Positions 34,601 to 42,073 of a stretch of 53,008 bases of DNA are shown here, one piece after another (within the stretch, counting starts at the first letter, position 1; each line of letters starts with the position of its first letter). The stretch spans positions 1 to 53,008 of the forward strand of contig CAIMWA010000560.1 in assembly GCA_903845045.1 (NCBI GenBank). The letters are read 5' to 3'. Source of the DNA: an uncultured delta proteobacterium. Its GTDB lineage: Bacteria > Myxococcota_A > Polyangia > Polyangiales > Ga0077539. The translations under genes and the position numbers were made by a program. The notes below the pieces were generated by a model. It did no database searches and was not told the origin of the DNA. It was given only the letters and a program-made list of their open reading frames with translations.

Positions 34601-35254
34601 ATGCGCAAGGTGCTGCTCGGGACGTTGCTGGTGCCGGTGTTGGCGGGAGGAGTCGTGCGGGGCGTGCGCCCGACGCGCGTCGCACACGCGGCGTCGGCGC
34701 GGGACGGGGTCTCCATGGCGGTGCAGCGGGCGCTCGTGGGCCGCTTCTTCGCCCCGGCGACGACCACGGCGGTGGGCGAGCGACCGGCCAGCAAGCGCCG
34801 CGTGTGCCGCGTCACGGCGCCGGACCTCGGGCCGCAGGTCTACTACGTCGAGGAGTCCTTCGCGGCGGCGTCGCAGCCGCCGTTCTCGTCGACGCTCCTG
34901 GTGGTGACGCCGCTCGACGCGACGCACGCGCGCATCGACGAGCTCCGCCCGCGCGACCACGCGGCCCTCGTGGGCACCTGCGACCGCAGCGGACGCCCGG
35001 CCGACGACACGACGCTCCTCGCGGACCAGGGCTGCACCCTCGTCGCCGACGTGGGCGCGCACGGCCTCGTCGCCCACACCGACGGTGCGACCTGCCCGTC
35101 GACGCTCAACGGCGCGCAGTACCGCGAGCGCACGCTCACGGTGCGCGACGGCGACCTCGCGGTCCTGGACGTGGGCCGCGCCGCCGACGGCACCCTCGCC
35201 TGGGGCGACGCGACCGCACCGATGCGCTTCCGCCGCGAGCCCGCCGCGCGCTGA
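34601..35254 (+). CDS. Exported CpeT/CpcT-like protein
   Basis: A 217-residue protein with a signal peptide (MRKVLLGTLLVPVLAGGVV). The mature part resembles the CpcT/CpeT family (PF06206), whose cyanobacterial members attach bilins to phycobiliproteins: QVYYVEESF early, then TLVADVGAHGLVAHTDGATCPSTLNGAQY, LTVRDGDLAVLDVGRAADGTLAWGD and a final MRFRRE. The C-terminal pattern (Cys, tyrosine, an Asp-x-Gly block, then WG and an aromatic FRR end) is the reason for the call. Nothing here suggests phycobilisomes, so it may bind another hydrophobic ligand; the function is open. GTG 34595 is an alternative start, with GGGAG only six bases upstream. Confidence 0.7.
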   Translation: MRKVLLGTLLVPVLAGGVVRGVRPTRVAHAASARDGVSMAVQRALVGRFFAPATTTAVGERPASKRRVCRVTAPDLGPQVYYVEESFAAASQPPFSSTLLVVTPLDATHARIDELRPRDHAALVGTCDRSGRPADDTTLLADQGCTLVADVGAHGLVAHTDGATCPSTLNGAQYRERTLTVRDGDLAVLDVGRAADGTLAWGDATAPMRFRREPAAR

Positions 35255-35259
35255 ACCCG

Positions 35260-35277
35260 TCCGCGCTTCCGCGCGGA
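35260..35277. terminator. 7-bp hairpin after the CpeT-like gene
   Basis: TCCGCGC and GCGCGGA form a perfect stem with a TTCC loop, starting five bases after the CpeT-like stop. It lacks a T-run, so it may be an RNA-stability element rather than a classical terminator. Confidence 0.4.
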
Positions 35278-35281
35278 ACAC

Positions 35282-35287
35282 GATATC
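35282..35287 (+). promoter_or_regulatory. Candidate -10 (GATATC) of the hydrolase lipoprotein gene
   Basis: GATATC ends eight bases before ATG 35296, and no Shine-Dalgarno sequence is seen. The box is inside an 8-bp palindrome CGATATCG (35281-35288), so it could also be a small operator. Confidence 0.3.
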
Positions 35288-35295
35288 GTCGCGCC

Positions 35296-37410
35296 ATGCG
35301 ACGACTCTCGCTCCTTCCGTTGGCGCTCCTCGGCTGCGGCACGACCCCGGCGGCGACCGACGCGGGCTCGGACCTCGGTGGCTCCGGCGACGCGGCGGAC
35401 GCGACGACGCCAGCCGACGCGGGTCATTGCCCGAAGCGCACCGTCGATCCAAGCGTCGCTCGCTGGGTTCTCCCGCGCGCGGCGGACGGCACTTGCCACG
35501 AGCCGTTCGCGCTCCCCTGGCCCAACGACCTCGCGCGCGACGCCGCCGGCAAGCTCGATCTGTCGTTCTTTCCGAACGACGGCGTGCACCCGCTGGTGCG
35601 CCAGTATCTCCAGGGCTTCGACCATCGACTCGCGGGCTTCTCGCCGGCGGCCGCCGTGTACCTCACCTTCGGCGCGGCCCTCGACCCGGCGACGCTGCCC
35701 GCCGACGCGTCTGCGTCACGCGGCGCCGAGTCTCCGCTGCAACTCATCGACGTCGACCCGGCGAGCCCCGAGCGCGGGCGGCGCATCCCGCTGCAGTGGT
35801 TCTTTCGCGACGAGGCCACGCGCTACTGGCCCTCGCATGCCCTCGCGGTGGCCCCGGCGTGGGGCTTTCCGATGCGCGGCGGCACCCACTACGCGCTCGT
35901 CGCGCTGTCGACGCTGCGCGCGGCCGACGGCACCGCGTTCCACCGCGACGCGGACCTCGAGGCGGTGCTCTCGACGGCTGCGTCGACGGACCCCGCGGTG
36001 CTCGCGGCGCGCACGCTCTACGCCCCCGCGCTCGGCGATCTCGAGCGCGCCGGCATCGCTCGCGACCGCATCCTCTCGGTCACGACCTTCACCACCGACG
36101 ACCCGACGGCGGACTTCTTCCGCGCCGCCGATTGGATCGACGCCCACGGCGCGGTGCCCGCCCTCCTCGACATGACGTCGCCGAGCCCGACGTCACAATT
36201 CATCCAGCTTACGGGACATTACGGACCAAACCTCGTGTTCCAGTCCGGGGACAACCCGTACAACGCTCAGGGTTCCGGTGACTTCGTATTGGGTGCCGAC
36301 GGAGTGCCCGTGCAGCAAGGCACGGAGAACATCCACTTCGCGCTCACGCTCCCGACGACGCCGATGCCGGCGGGGGGCTATCCGGTGGCCATCTACGCGC
36401 ACGGCACCGGCGGCAACTACCTGAGCTTCGTGCACGACGGCACGGCCGCGGCGCTGGCGGCCGAGGGGGTCGCGACGCTCGGCTTCGACCAGATCTTCCA
36501 TGGTCAGCGCGCGGTGGCTGGGACGTCGCCGGAGAGCGCGTTCTTCAACTTCGTGAACCCGAGCGCAGGGCGCACCAACAACCGCCAGGCGGGCCTCGAC
36601 CTGGTGCAGTCGGGACGCTTCGTCCGGAGGCTCAGCTTTCCCATGGCCGGCGCCGGCGGCACCACGACGACGGTGCGCTTCGACCCGCGGCACGTGATGT
36701 TCTTCGGGCACTCGCAGGGCGGCCTCAACGGCCCGCTCTGGCTCGCGGCCAACGACGGCGCCGGCGCCGCGGTGCTCTCCGGCGCCGCTGGATCGATCAT
36801 GGTGAGCCTGCTGCAGAAGACCCAGCCGGTGAACATCCCGGCGCTCGTGACCGCGGCGCTGGGCCTCGACATGAGCGAGTTCGTCTCGCTGCACCCCGTG
36901 GTGACGCTGCTGCAGACCCTCGTCGATCCGTCGGACCCGCAGCACTACGCTCGCTTCATCGTGCGCGAGCCCCGCCCGTCGACGCAGCCCGCGCACGTCT
37001 TCCAGACCCAGGGCTTCGTCGATCACTACGCCCCGCCGGACGGCATCGAGGCCCTGGCCGTCGCCATCGGTCTTCCCCTCACGAGCCCGGTGCTGCACCC
37101 GCAGCCCAGCTACGACCTCACCGGTGCGCCGGTCGCGACGCTCCCGTTGCGCGCCAACGTCGCCGCGAGCGGCCACGTCACCGGATCGTGGATGCAGTTC
37201 AACAGCGCCGCCGGCAGCGACGGACACTTCGTGGTGTTCGACATCCCGGGGGCGAGACTGCGCGCCGCGGCGTTCCTCGGGTCCGCAGGGCGCGACCCCG
37301 ACGGCGTGCCGACGGTGCCTGCGACCTTCGAGGGCGCCGACGGGGGCACCCCGCTGGACGCGTCGACCCGCGACGCCGCGGCAGTGGATGCCACGGGCAC
37401 CGTCGACTGA
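35296..37410 (+). CDS. Large lipoprotein alpha/beta hydrolase
   Basis: A 704-residue lipoprotein. The signal MRRLSLLPLALLGC gives Cys14; a Thr/Asp/Ala linker follows. The N-terminal half (about 50-300) has no recognised fold but includes ALPWPNDLARDAAGKLDLSF. The hydrolase half (about 345-690) has IYAHGTGGNY (oxyanion region), the nucleophile elbow FFGHSQGGLNGPLW and a late His in GSDGHFVVFD. This resembles secreted extracellular lipase/esterase-type proteins found in myxobacteria. The natural substrate is unknown. Codons 300-341 (36193-36318) use far more A/T-ending codons than the rest of the gene (see findings). An 8-base G run and a hairpin follow the stop. Confidence 0.84.
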   Translation: MRRLSLLPLALLGCGTTPAATDAGSDLGGSGDAADATTPADAGHCPKRTVDPSVARWVLPRAADGTCHEPFALPWPNDLARDAAGKLDLSFFPNDGVHPLVRQYLQGFDHRLAGFSPAAAVYLTFGAALDPATLPADASASRGAESPLQLIDVDPASPERGRRIPLQWFFRDEATRYWPSHALAVAPAWGFPMRGGTHYALVALSTLRAADGTAFHRDADLEAVLSTAASTDPAVLAARTLYAPALGDLERAGIARDRILSVTTFTTDDPTADFFRAADWIDAHGAVPALLDMTSPSPTSQFIQLTGHYGPNLVFQSGDNPYNAQGSGDFVLGADGVPVQQGTENIHFALTLPTTPMPAGGYPVAIYAHGTGGNYLSFVHDGTAAALAAEGVATLGFDQIFHGQRAVAGTSPESAFFNFVNPSAGRTNNRQAGLDLVQSGRFVRRLSFPMAGAGGTTTTVRFDPRHVMFFGHSQGGLNGPLWLAANDGAGAAVLSGAAGSIMVSLLQKTQPVNIPALVTAALGLDMSEFVSLHPVVTLLQTLVDPSDPQHYARFIVREPRPSTQPAHVFQTQGFVDHYAPPDGIEALAVAIGLPLTSPVLHPQPSYDLTGAPVATLPLRANVAASGHVTGSWMQFNSAAGSDGHFVVFDIPGARLRAAAFLGSAGRDPDGVPTVPATFEGADGGTPLDASTRDAAAVDATGTVD

Positions 37411-37431
37411 TTGACCTTTGGGGGGGGAGAC

Positions 37432-37457
37432 ACCGCCGCTCCCATCGGGGCGGCGGT
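37432..37457. terminator. Bidirectional terminator-like hairpin between convergent genes
   Basis: ACCGCCGC (37432-37439) pairs with GCGGCGGT (37450-37457). The inner CCC/GGG can extend the helix past one bulged T, leaving a three-base loop. The stem lies between the converging ends of the hydrolase (37410) and DUF4870 (37468) genes. There is no T-tract on either side; a run of eight G lies just upstream (37420-37427). Confidence 0.5.
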
Positions 37458-37467
37458 CTGCGGACGA

Positions 37468-38469
37468 TCAGGCCTTGCTGGCGGCGAAGGCGCTGATGGG
37501 GCCGAGGTTCATGTGCTCGCCCTTGTGCGCCTTCACGACGTTCAGGATCATCACGACGAGCCAGCCGAGGTACAGCAGCGACCCGATGGCCGCCAGCGTG
37601 CCCGAGATCATCGCCAGGATGACCGTGACGACGTTGATGAAGACCAGCGCGCCGAGGTCGAGGATGAGCGCCTGGATCGCGTGGAAGCGAACCCACGCAC
37701 GCTGCGGCTCCTTCGGCTCGGTGAACGCGATGACCGCGGCGATGGGCCAGAACAGGTAGCCAGCCAGCGCGGCGATGTTGTAGTCGAGGTTCAGCGTCTG
37801 CGTCTTGAGGCCCGGGGTGTAGACCGGGATCCCGCCGCCGCCGCCCGCCGGAGCGCCGTACGGCTGCATCTGCGCGCCCGGAGCGCCGAAGCCCCCCGGA
37901 GCCTGGCCGTAGCCCTGCTGCTGCGGGGCGCCGAAGCCACCCTGCTGCGGCGCACCGAAGCCCTGCTGCGGAGCGCCGAAGCCACCCTGCTGGGGGGCTC
38001 CGAAGCCGCCCTGCTGCGGTGCACCAAAGCCACCCTGCTGCGGCGCGCCGTAGCCGCCCTGGGGCTGGCCATACTGCGGCTGCGCGGGGGCAGCGCCGTA
38101 GCCACCCGGGGCCTGGCCGTACTGGGGCTGCTGCGGAGCGGCCGGCTGGGCGCCGAAGCCACCGGGCTGCCCGGCGGGCGGATACCCCGGCTGCACCGGC
38201 TGGAATCCGCCTTGCGGCTGTGCCGGCTGCACCGGCTGGAACCCGCCCGGCTGCGAGCCCGGCTGCAGGGGCTGGAAGCCCGGCATCGCCTGCGTCGTCG
38301 CGAACCCGGCCTGCTGCGGCTGCGCCGGAGGCTGCGGATACCCCGGCTGCGCACCGTAGCCGCCCTGCGGTTGCTGCTGCTGCGGGTACCCCTGCTGCGG
38401 ATAGCCCGGCTGAGCCCCCGGCGGATATCCGCCCCCTGGGGGATAACCCCCGCCCGGTGGTTGCTGCAT
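37468..38469 (-). CDS. DUF4870-type membrane protein with Gln/Gly/Pro-rich repetitive N-terminus
   Basis: A 333-residue protein. The first roughly 225 residues are almost entirely Gln, Gly, Pro, Tyr and Ala, with tandem GGFGAPQQ repeats. The C-terminal part (about 226-333) has three to four transmembrane helices: [21 protein letters not shown], then [22 protein letters not shown] and two further helices. The FHAIQALIL segment is typical of DUF4870/Tic20-like small membrane proteins of unknown function. The repeat region is compositionally like prion-like or phase-separating segments and probably lies in the cytoplasm as a disordered tail. ATG 38469 starts directly into the low-complexity region ([11 protein letters not shown]). 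It diverges from the thi operon. Confidence 0.86.
   Translation of the reverse strand: MQQPPGGGYPPGGGYPPGAQPGYPQQGYPQQQQPQGGYGAQPGYPQPPAQPQQAGFATTQAMPGFQPLQPGSQPGGFQPVQPAQPQGGFQPVQPGYPPAGQPGGFGAQPAAPQQPQYGQAPGGYGAAPAQPQYGQPQGGYGAPQQGGFGAPQQGGFGAPQQGGFGAPQQGFGAPQQGGFGAPQQQGYGQAPGGFGAPGAQMQPYGAPAGGGGGIPVYTPGLKTQTLNLDYNIAALAGYLFWPIAAVIAFTEPKEPQRAWVRFHAIQALILDLGALVFINVVTVILAMISGTLAAIGSLLYLGWLVVMILNVVKAHKGEHMNLGPISAFAASKA
37918..38058 (-). repeat. Tandem 24-base coding repeat (GGFGAPQQ units)
   Basis: Six copies of an eight-residue unit, GG[FY]GAPQQ, at about residues 138-184 of the DUF4870 protein; the fifth copy lacks one Gly. At DNA level the unit is 24 bases, with a recognisable CCCTGCTGCGG core on the + strand, so repeat-number change by slippage or recombination is possible. 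Less regular PQYGQ and FQPVQP units lie further toward the N-terminus. Confidence 0.85.
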
Positions 38470-38576
38470 GGTGTCCCTCGTCCTTCCTTCAAGGCCGCGC
38501 ACCGGACTCTCCGGCGATGGCGCGGGAACCTTCGCAAACCGCGCCGCGCGGTGTCAACCTGGACGGCGGTGCAATC

Positions 38577-38602
38577 GCGGCGCCCGCCCCGGGTTGCGCC
38601 GC
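38577..38602. other. Hairpin in the thiS leader
   Basis: GCGGCGC (38577-38583) pairs with GCGCCGC (38596-38602), with a 12-base loop, 30 bases before thiS. I looked for the conserved CTGAGA of a TPP riboswitch and did not find it, so this hairpin is not a TPP sensor of the known type. Confidence 0.3.
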
Positions 38603-38632
38603 CGATGCCACTGGCGTTAGACCGCGCCGGAC

Positions 38633-38851
38633 ATGACCGGGCACGCGGACCTCATCACCCTCACCGTCAACGGCGAGCCTCGGCAAGTGCGCGGCGGGAG
38701 CACCGTGCGCGAGGCGCTGACGGAGCTCGGATTCCCCGGCGTCGTGGCGGTGGAGCGCAACCGCGCCATCGTACCGCGCGCCACCCACGCCACGGCGCGC
38801 TTCGACGAGGGCGACGTGGTCGAGATCGTTCACCTCGTCGGCGGAGGCTGA
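38633..38851 (+). CDS. thiS: Sulfur carrier protein ThiS
   Basis: A 72-residue ubiquitin-fold carrier that takes sulfur as a C-terminal thiocarboxylate for thiazole synthesis. It begins [22 protein letters not shown], contains [15 protein letters not shown] and ends EIVHLVGGG, the diglycine tail needed for activation. Two bases separate its stop from thiG. No ribosome-binding site is evident before ATG 38633. Activation needs a ThiF/MoeB-type enzyme; the rhodanese-E1 fusion at 49030-50202 is the only candidate in the window. Confidence 0.93.
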   Translation: MTGHADLITLTVNGEPRQVRGGSTVREALTELGFPGVVAVERNRAIVPRATHATARFDEGDVVEIVHLVGGG

Positions 38852-38853
38852 TC

Positions 38854-39654
38854 ATGGACGACACCCTTTCCATCGGCGGACGGACGTTCCGCTCGCGGCT
38901 CTTCGTCGGCACCGGCAAGTACAAGGACCTCGACGAGACCCGCGCGGCGCTGCACGCGTCGGGCGCGGACGTGGTCACCGTGGCCGTGCGGCGCGTGAAC
39001 CTCGCGGAGAAGGGCAAGGGGTCGCTCTTCGCGATGCTTCGCGAGGGAGGCTTCACGCTGCTGCCCAACACCGCGGGTTGCTACACCGCCGACGACGCCA
39101 TTCGTTGCGCGCGGCTCGGGCGCGAGGTCGCCGAGACGGACCTGGTGAAGCTCGAGGTCATCGGCGACCCGAAGACGCTGTTCCCCGACACCGAGGCCCT
39201 CGTCGAGGCGGCGCGGGTGCTCGTGAAGGAGGGCTTCTTCGTGCTGCCCTACACGAACGACGACCCCATCGTCGCGCGCAAGCTCGTCGACGCCGGCTGC
39301 CCCGCGGTGATGCCCCTCGGCGCGCCCATCGGCTCGGGCCTCGGCATTCGCAACCCGCACAACCTCCGGATCTTGATGGAGACGGTGAGCGTGCCGGTGA
39401 TCGTCGACGCCGGGGTGGGAACGGCCAGCGACGCCGCCGTCGCGATGGAGCTCGGTGCCGACGGAGTGCTGATGAACACGGCCATCGCCCTCGCGAAGAA
39501 CCCCGTGCAGATGGCCTCGGCGATGCGCCTCGCGGTGGAGGCCGGGCGCCTCGCTCGCCTCGCCGGGCGCATGGCCCCGAAGCTCTACGCCAACGCGAGC
39601 TCGCCGCTCGAGGGCCTCATCGCGCCGACGGCGGCGCCGCTGGCGATCGAGTGA
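38854..39654 (+). CDS. thiG: Thiazole synthase ThiG
   Basis: A 266-residue TIM-barrel enzyme that forms the thiazole phosphate ring from deoxyxylulose-5-phosphate, dehydroglycine and ThiS-thiocarboxylate. Motifs: [14 protein letters not shown] at the start, [23 protein letters not shown], the Schiff-base lysine region [60 protein letters not shown]. Length and motifs are complete. The enzyme supplying dehydroglycine (ThiO or ThiH) is not in this window. Gene order thiS-thiG, then a small exported protein and thiE-like, with one-base and four-base overlaps, marks one operon. Confidence 0.95.
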   Translation: MDDTLSIGGRTFRSRLFVGTGKYKDLDETRAALHASGADVVTVAVRRVNLAEKGKGSLFAMLREGGFTLLPNTAGCYTADDAIRCARLGREVAETDLVKLEVIGDPKTLFPDTEALVEAARVLVKEGFFVLPYTNDDPIVARKLVDAGCPAVMPLGAPIGSGLGIRNPHNLRILMETVSVPVIVDAGVGTASDAAVAMELGADGVLMNTAIALAKNPVQMASAMRLAVEAGRLARLAGRMAPKLYANASSPLEGLIAPTAAPLAIE

Positions 39655-39917
39655 TGCTGGGCTGGCGCGCGCTCACGGTGACGCTGCTGCTCGGTGCGCC
39701 GTTGCAGTGTCCATCGCGCGCCACCGCCGACCGCGCCCGCGAGGACGGCGCCGACGAGGCCCTCTGGCACCTCGCCGAGCGCTTCGGCCGCGAGGGCTAC
39801 GACGCCGCGCGGCGCGAGACCCTGCGGGAGATCGTCGAGCGCTACCCGAGCTCGCGCTTCCGTGCGTCGGCGGAGGTCGCCCTCGACGCCTCGACGCCGA
39901 CCGACGCAGCGCGGTGA
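39654..39917 (+). CDS. Small exported protein inserted in the thi operon
   Basis: An 87-residue protein starting [19 protein letters not shown], a hydrophobic signal-like segment, then a helical part: ALWHLAERFGREGYDAARRETLREIVERYPSSRFRASAEVAL. The ERYPSSRFRASAEVAL phrase resembles a single TPR-like hairpin as in BamD/YfiO-type lipoproteins, but the protein is much too short for those. The cysteine at 19 does not have a canonical lipobox. Its ATG overlaps the thiG stop by one base (TGATG) and its TGA overlaps the next start as GTGA, so it is translated with the thi genes. Role unknown. Confidence 0.72.
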   Translation: MLGWRALTVTLLLGAPLQCPSRATADRAREDGADEALWHLAERFGREGYDAARRETLREIVERYPSSRFRASAEVALDASTPTDAAR

Positions 39918-40516
39918 GGAGCCTCCCGCGGCTGTGGCTCTGCGCGGATCTGGGGCTCCGCTCCATCGACGCGCTCTTGGCCGCCGTCGATGCGGCCTGC
40001 GCGACCGATGCCGCCTTGGTCTGGCTTCGCGCGCCGCGGGAGATCGCCGGGGCCGAGCATCTCGCCGCGGCCCGCGCGCTGCGGAGCGTCACGACGCTCC
40101 ATGGTGCGTTGCTTCTGGTGGGGGATCGCCTGGACGTCGCTCTCGCCGCGGGAGCCGATGGGGTGCATCTCGGCGAGGCGTCGGTGTCGCCATCCGAAGC
40201 GCGCGGGATGCTGGGGTCCGGCGCGGTGGTGTCGCGCGCCGTGCACGACGCCGCGGGCATCGCATCGCATCGCGACGCCGCCGACGCGCTGGTGCTCGCG
40301 CCGTTCCTCGCAGTGCCGGGCAAGGGACCGGCGCTCGGAGCCCGTGGCTTCGCGTCGCTGCGCGCGTCGGCGCCGGCGAGCTTCGTCGTCGCCCTCGGCG
40401 GCCTCGCGACGCCCGCCGACGTGCACGCAGCGTTCGCCTCCGGAGCCTCGGCGGTGGCGTTGCGTCGCGGCCTCGACGCCCCGGCGCTGCGCGACGCCGC
40501 GCGCGCGTTGCCTTGA
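39914..40516 (+). CDS. Divergent ThiE/TenI-family protein
   Basis: A 200-residue TIM-barrel protein matching thiamine-phosphate synthase/TenI in outline: GALLLVGDRLDVALAAGADGVHLGEASV (64-91), SRAVHDAAG, LVLAPFLAVPGKGP (127-139), VVALGGLATPADVHAAFASGASAVALRRGL. Several normally conserved positions differ: the NDR of the canonical family is GDR (70-72), the GVHLGQxD is GVHLGEAS (losing the metal-binding Asp), and the QLRxK start is WLRAP. Operon position argues for thiamine synthesis, but the changes suggest a TenI-like regulator/aromatase-type role or an inactive enzyme. The start is GTG 39914, overlapping the preceding stop. Confidence 0.8.
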   Translation: MRSLPRLWLCADLGLRSIDALLAAVDAACATDAALVWLRAPREIAGAEHLAAARALRSVTTLHGALLLVGDRLDVALAAGADGVHLGEASVSPSEARGMLGSGAVVSRAVHDAAGIASHRDAADALVLAPFLAVPGKGPALGARGFASLRASAPASFVVALGGLATPADVHAAFASGASAVALRRGLDAPALRDAARALP

Positions 40517-40551
40517 CCGGGGGTTCCGATGGTGCGATCGAACCGCCCGCC

Positions 40552-41133
40552 ATGAAGCCCTTCGCGGTGTTCGCTGCCCTCTCGCTCGTTGCCTCGGCTG
40601 CTCCCGCTTGGTCGCAGTCGGAGCCGCGCTACCTCGGGCTCGTGCGCAGCGAGCTCACCGCGCTGGGCTTCACGCCCTCGTGCGGCGCGGTCAGCGCGAC
40701 CGTCGGCACGTGCCGCGTCGAGCACGCCGGAGCCCAGGGCAGCGGCGGGGCCGCGGCCGGGCGTCGCTTCGAGCTCGTCGTCGAGTACAGCGACGTGACG
40801 GACACGGCGTACGTGTACGTGCCCCGCTACGCGACGCTCCACATCGACCAGCCCAACGCGACGACGGCGTTTCGCCGCGTGGCCGAGATGAATTGGGAGA
40901 TGTTGGTGGGCAAGTTCGAGTGGAACGGCGCGTCCGGCGAGCTGCGCCTCGGCGCGGTGCTGCAGACCGACTCGAACTTCGACCGTCGCGCGTTTCGCGG
41001 GGTCGTGCGCTCGGTGCTGCGCCTCGCGGACCGTTACGCCGACGAGATCGGACGGGTCGCCGGCGCCGTCGTCGGCGAGGCCCCGGTGGCGCCCACGGGC
41101 GCGAGCATCACGCCGGTGCCGGCGCCGCACTGA
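40552..41133 (+). CDS. Exported YbjN-domain-like protein
   Basis: A 193-residue protein with a signal peptide (KPFAVFAALSLVASAAPAWSQ). The mature part resembles the YbjN/type III chaperone-like fold: AFRRVAEMNWEMLVGKFEWNGASGEL, then LRLGAVLQTDSNFDRRAFRGVVRSVLRLADRYADEIGRV, with two cysteines in the N-terminal third (PSCGAV and GTCRVEH). YbjN proteins are usually cytosolic; an exported version suggests a periplasmic binding or chaperone role. It starts 35 bases after the thiE-like stop and may belong to the same transcript. No function can be stated. Confidence 0.8.
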   Translation: MKPFAVFAALSLVASAAPAWSQSEPRYLGLVRSELTALGFTPSCGAVSATVGTCRVEHAGAQGSGGAAAGRRFELVVEYSDVTDTAYVYVPRYATLHIDQPNATTAFRRVAEMNWEMLVGKFEWNGASGELRLGAVLQTDSNFDRRAFRGVVRSVLRLADRYADEIGRVAGAVVGEAPVAPTGASITPVPAPH

Positions 41134-41142
41134 CCTCGCGCG

Positions 41143-42012
41143 CTACTGTCGGAGCGGCGCGCGGAACACGAGGATCCCCTCGCCCGGCCCCAGCGCAGGC
41201 ACCGGCGCGACGGCCGCGCCCCACTGCAGCGCGCCCTGGTTCTCGGCGAAGGTGAACGTGAACGGCGTGCCCGCGGCGAGCCTTTCGCCGATGTACGCCG
41301 GCACCCGAGGAAGCAGCGCGTCGGGCACCAGCAGCGCCGCAGGGACATCGTTGTCCATGCCCGAGGGCACGATGCGTCCGTGGTGCCAGAAGCCGACGGC
41401 GAGCTGCACGCGGTCGCGCAGCGTGCTGACGTTCAGCGCCTCGCGGATGGCCTTCGCGACGCGGCCGTAGGTCATCGCGCCGACGAGCGCTCCGACGACG
41501 GGGCCGTCGGCGGCGGCACGCAGCGGGACCGCCGTCACCATGTAGCCTCGCGGGGCCGCCCCCTCGGTGGTGACGAAGTCGCCGCTGCAGCTCCCCGCGG
41601 TGCCCGAGAGCGCCGTCACGAGGCAAGGAAACGCGGTGCGCAGATCCTTTCCGGGAAGGTAGTCGCGCGCGGGTTCGAGGTCGCCGGCGATGGCGTGGCC
41701 GTCCGCGCCCACGGCGGCCACGAACCAGGTCGGGTACAGCGAGAGCTGCCGACCGGTGGCGCTTCGATCGTCATGGAGGTCGCGCAGGCGGTTTCGCACC
41801 CGCGCCACGTCGATCGGTGTGGCGATGGCCGCGGCGACCGTCGGCGCAGCGCCGGCGAGCACCGTCTGCAGTCCTCCCTGAAGGCGTCCGACGGCCTCGA
41901 TGCCCTCGCGAGCGTGCGCGGTGGCGCGTGCGGCGGCTTCGCGACCGACGGCCTCGCGTCCGTTCGAGCAACCGAGGAGCAGTGCGGCGATGACCAGCGG
42001 GCGTGCGTTCAT
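41143..42012 (-). CDS. Lipoprotein with Cache-like sensor domain
   Basis: A 289-residue protein with lipoprotein signal MNARPLVIAALLLGC (Cys15). A helical stretch (about 20-85) precedes a domain resembling extracellular Cache folds: LYPTWFVAAVGADGHAIAGDLEPARDYLPGKDL, then GYMVTAVPLRAADGPVVGALVGAMTY. Cache domains normally precede a membrane helix and a signalling module; here neither is present, so this would be a free lipid-anchored sensor or binding protein. Its C-terminal part ends WGAAVAPVPALGPGEGILVFRAPL. It lies 61 bases downstream of the MacB permease, same strand, possibly the end of that operon. Confidence 0.75.
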   Translation of the reverse strand: MNARPLVIAALLLGCSNGREAVGREAAARATAHAREGIEAVGRLQGGLQTVLAGAAPTVAAAIATPIDVARVRNRLRDLHDDRSATGRQLSLYPTWFVAAVGADGHAIAGDLEPARDYLPGKDLRTAFPCLVTALSGTAGSCSGDFVTTEGAAPRGYMVTAVPLRAAADGPVVGALVGAMTYGRVAKAIREALNVSTLRDRVQLAVGFWHHGRIVPSGMDNDVPAALLVPDALLPRVPAYIGERLAAGTPFTFTFAENQGALQWGAAVAPVPALGPGEGILVFRAPLRQ

Positions 42013-42073
42013 GGGGACCTCGATGCAGTGGACGCCGGGGCGCGTCCGTAGTTCCCGCGAAAGACTGGCGAGC

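Noticed and set aside
38470..38632. TPP riboswitch before thiS
   Set aside because: I looked for the conserved CTGAGA and the paired helices in the 163-base leader and found only an unrelated hairpin.
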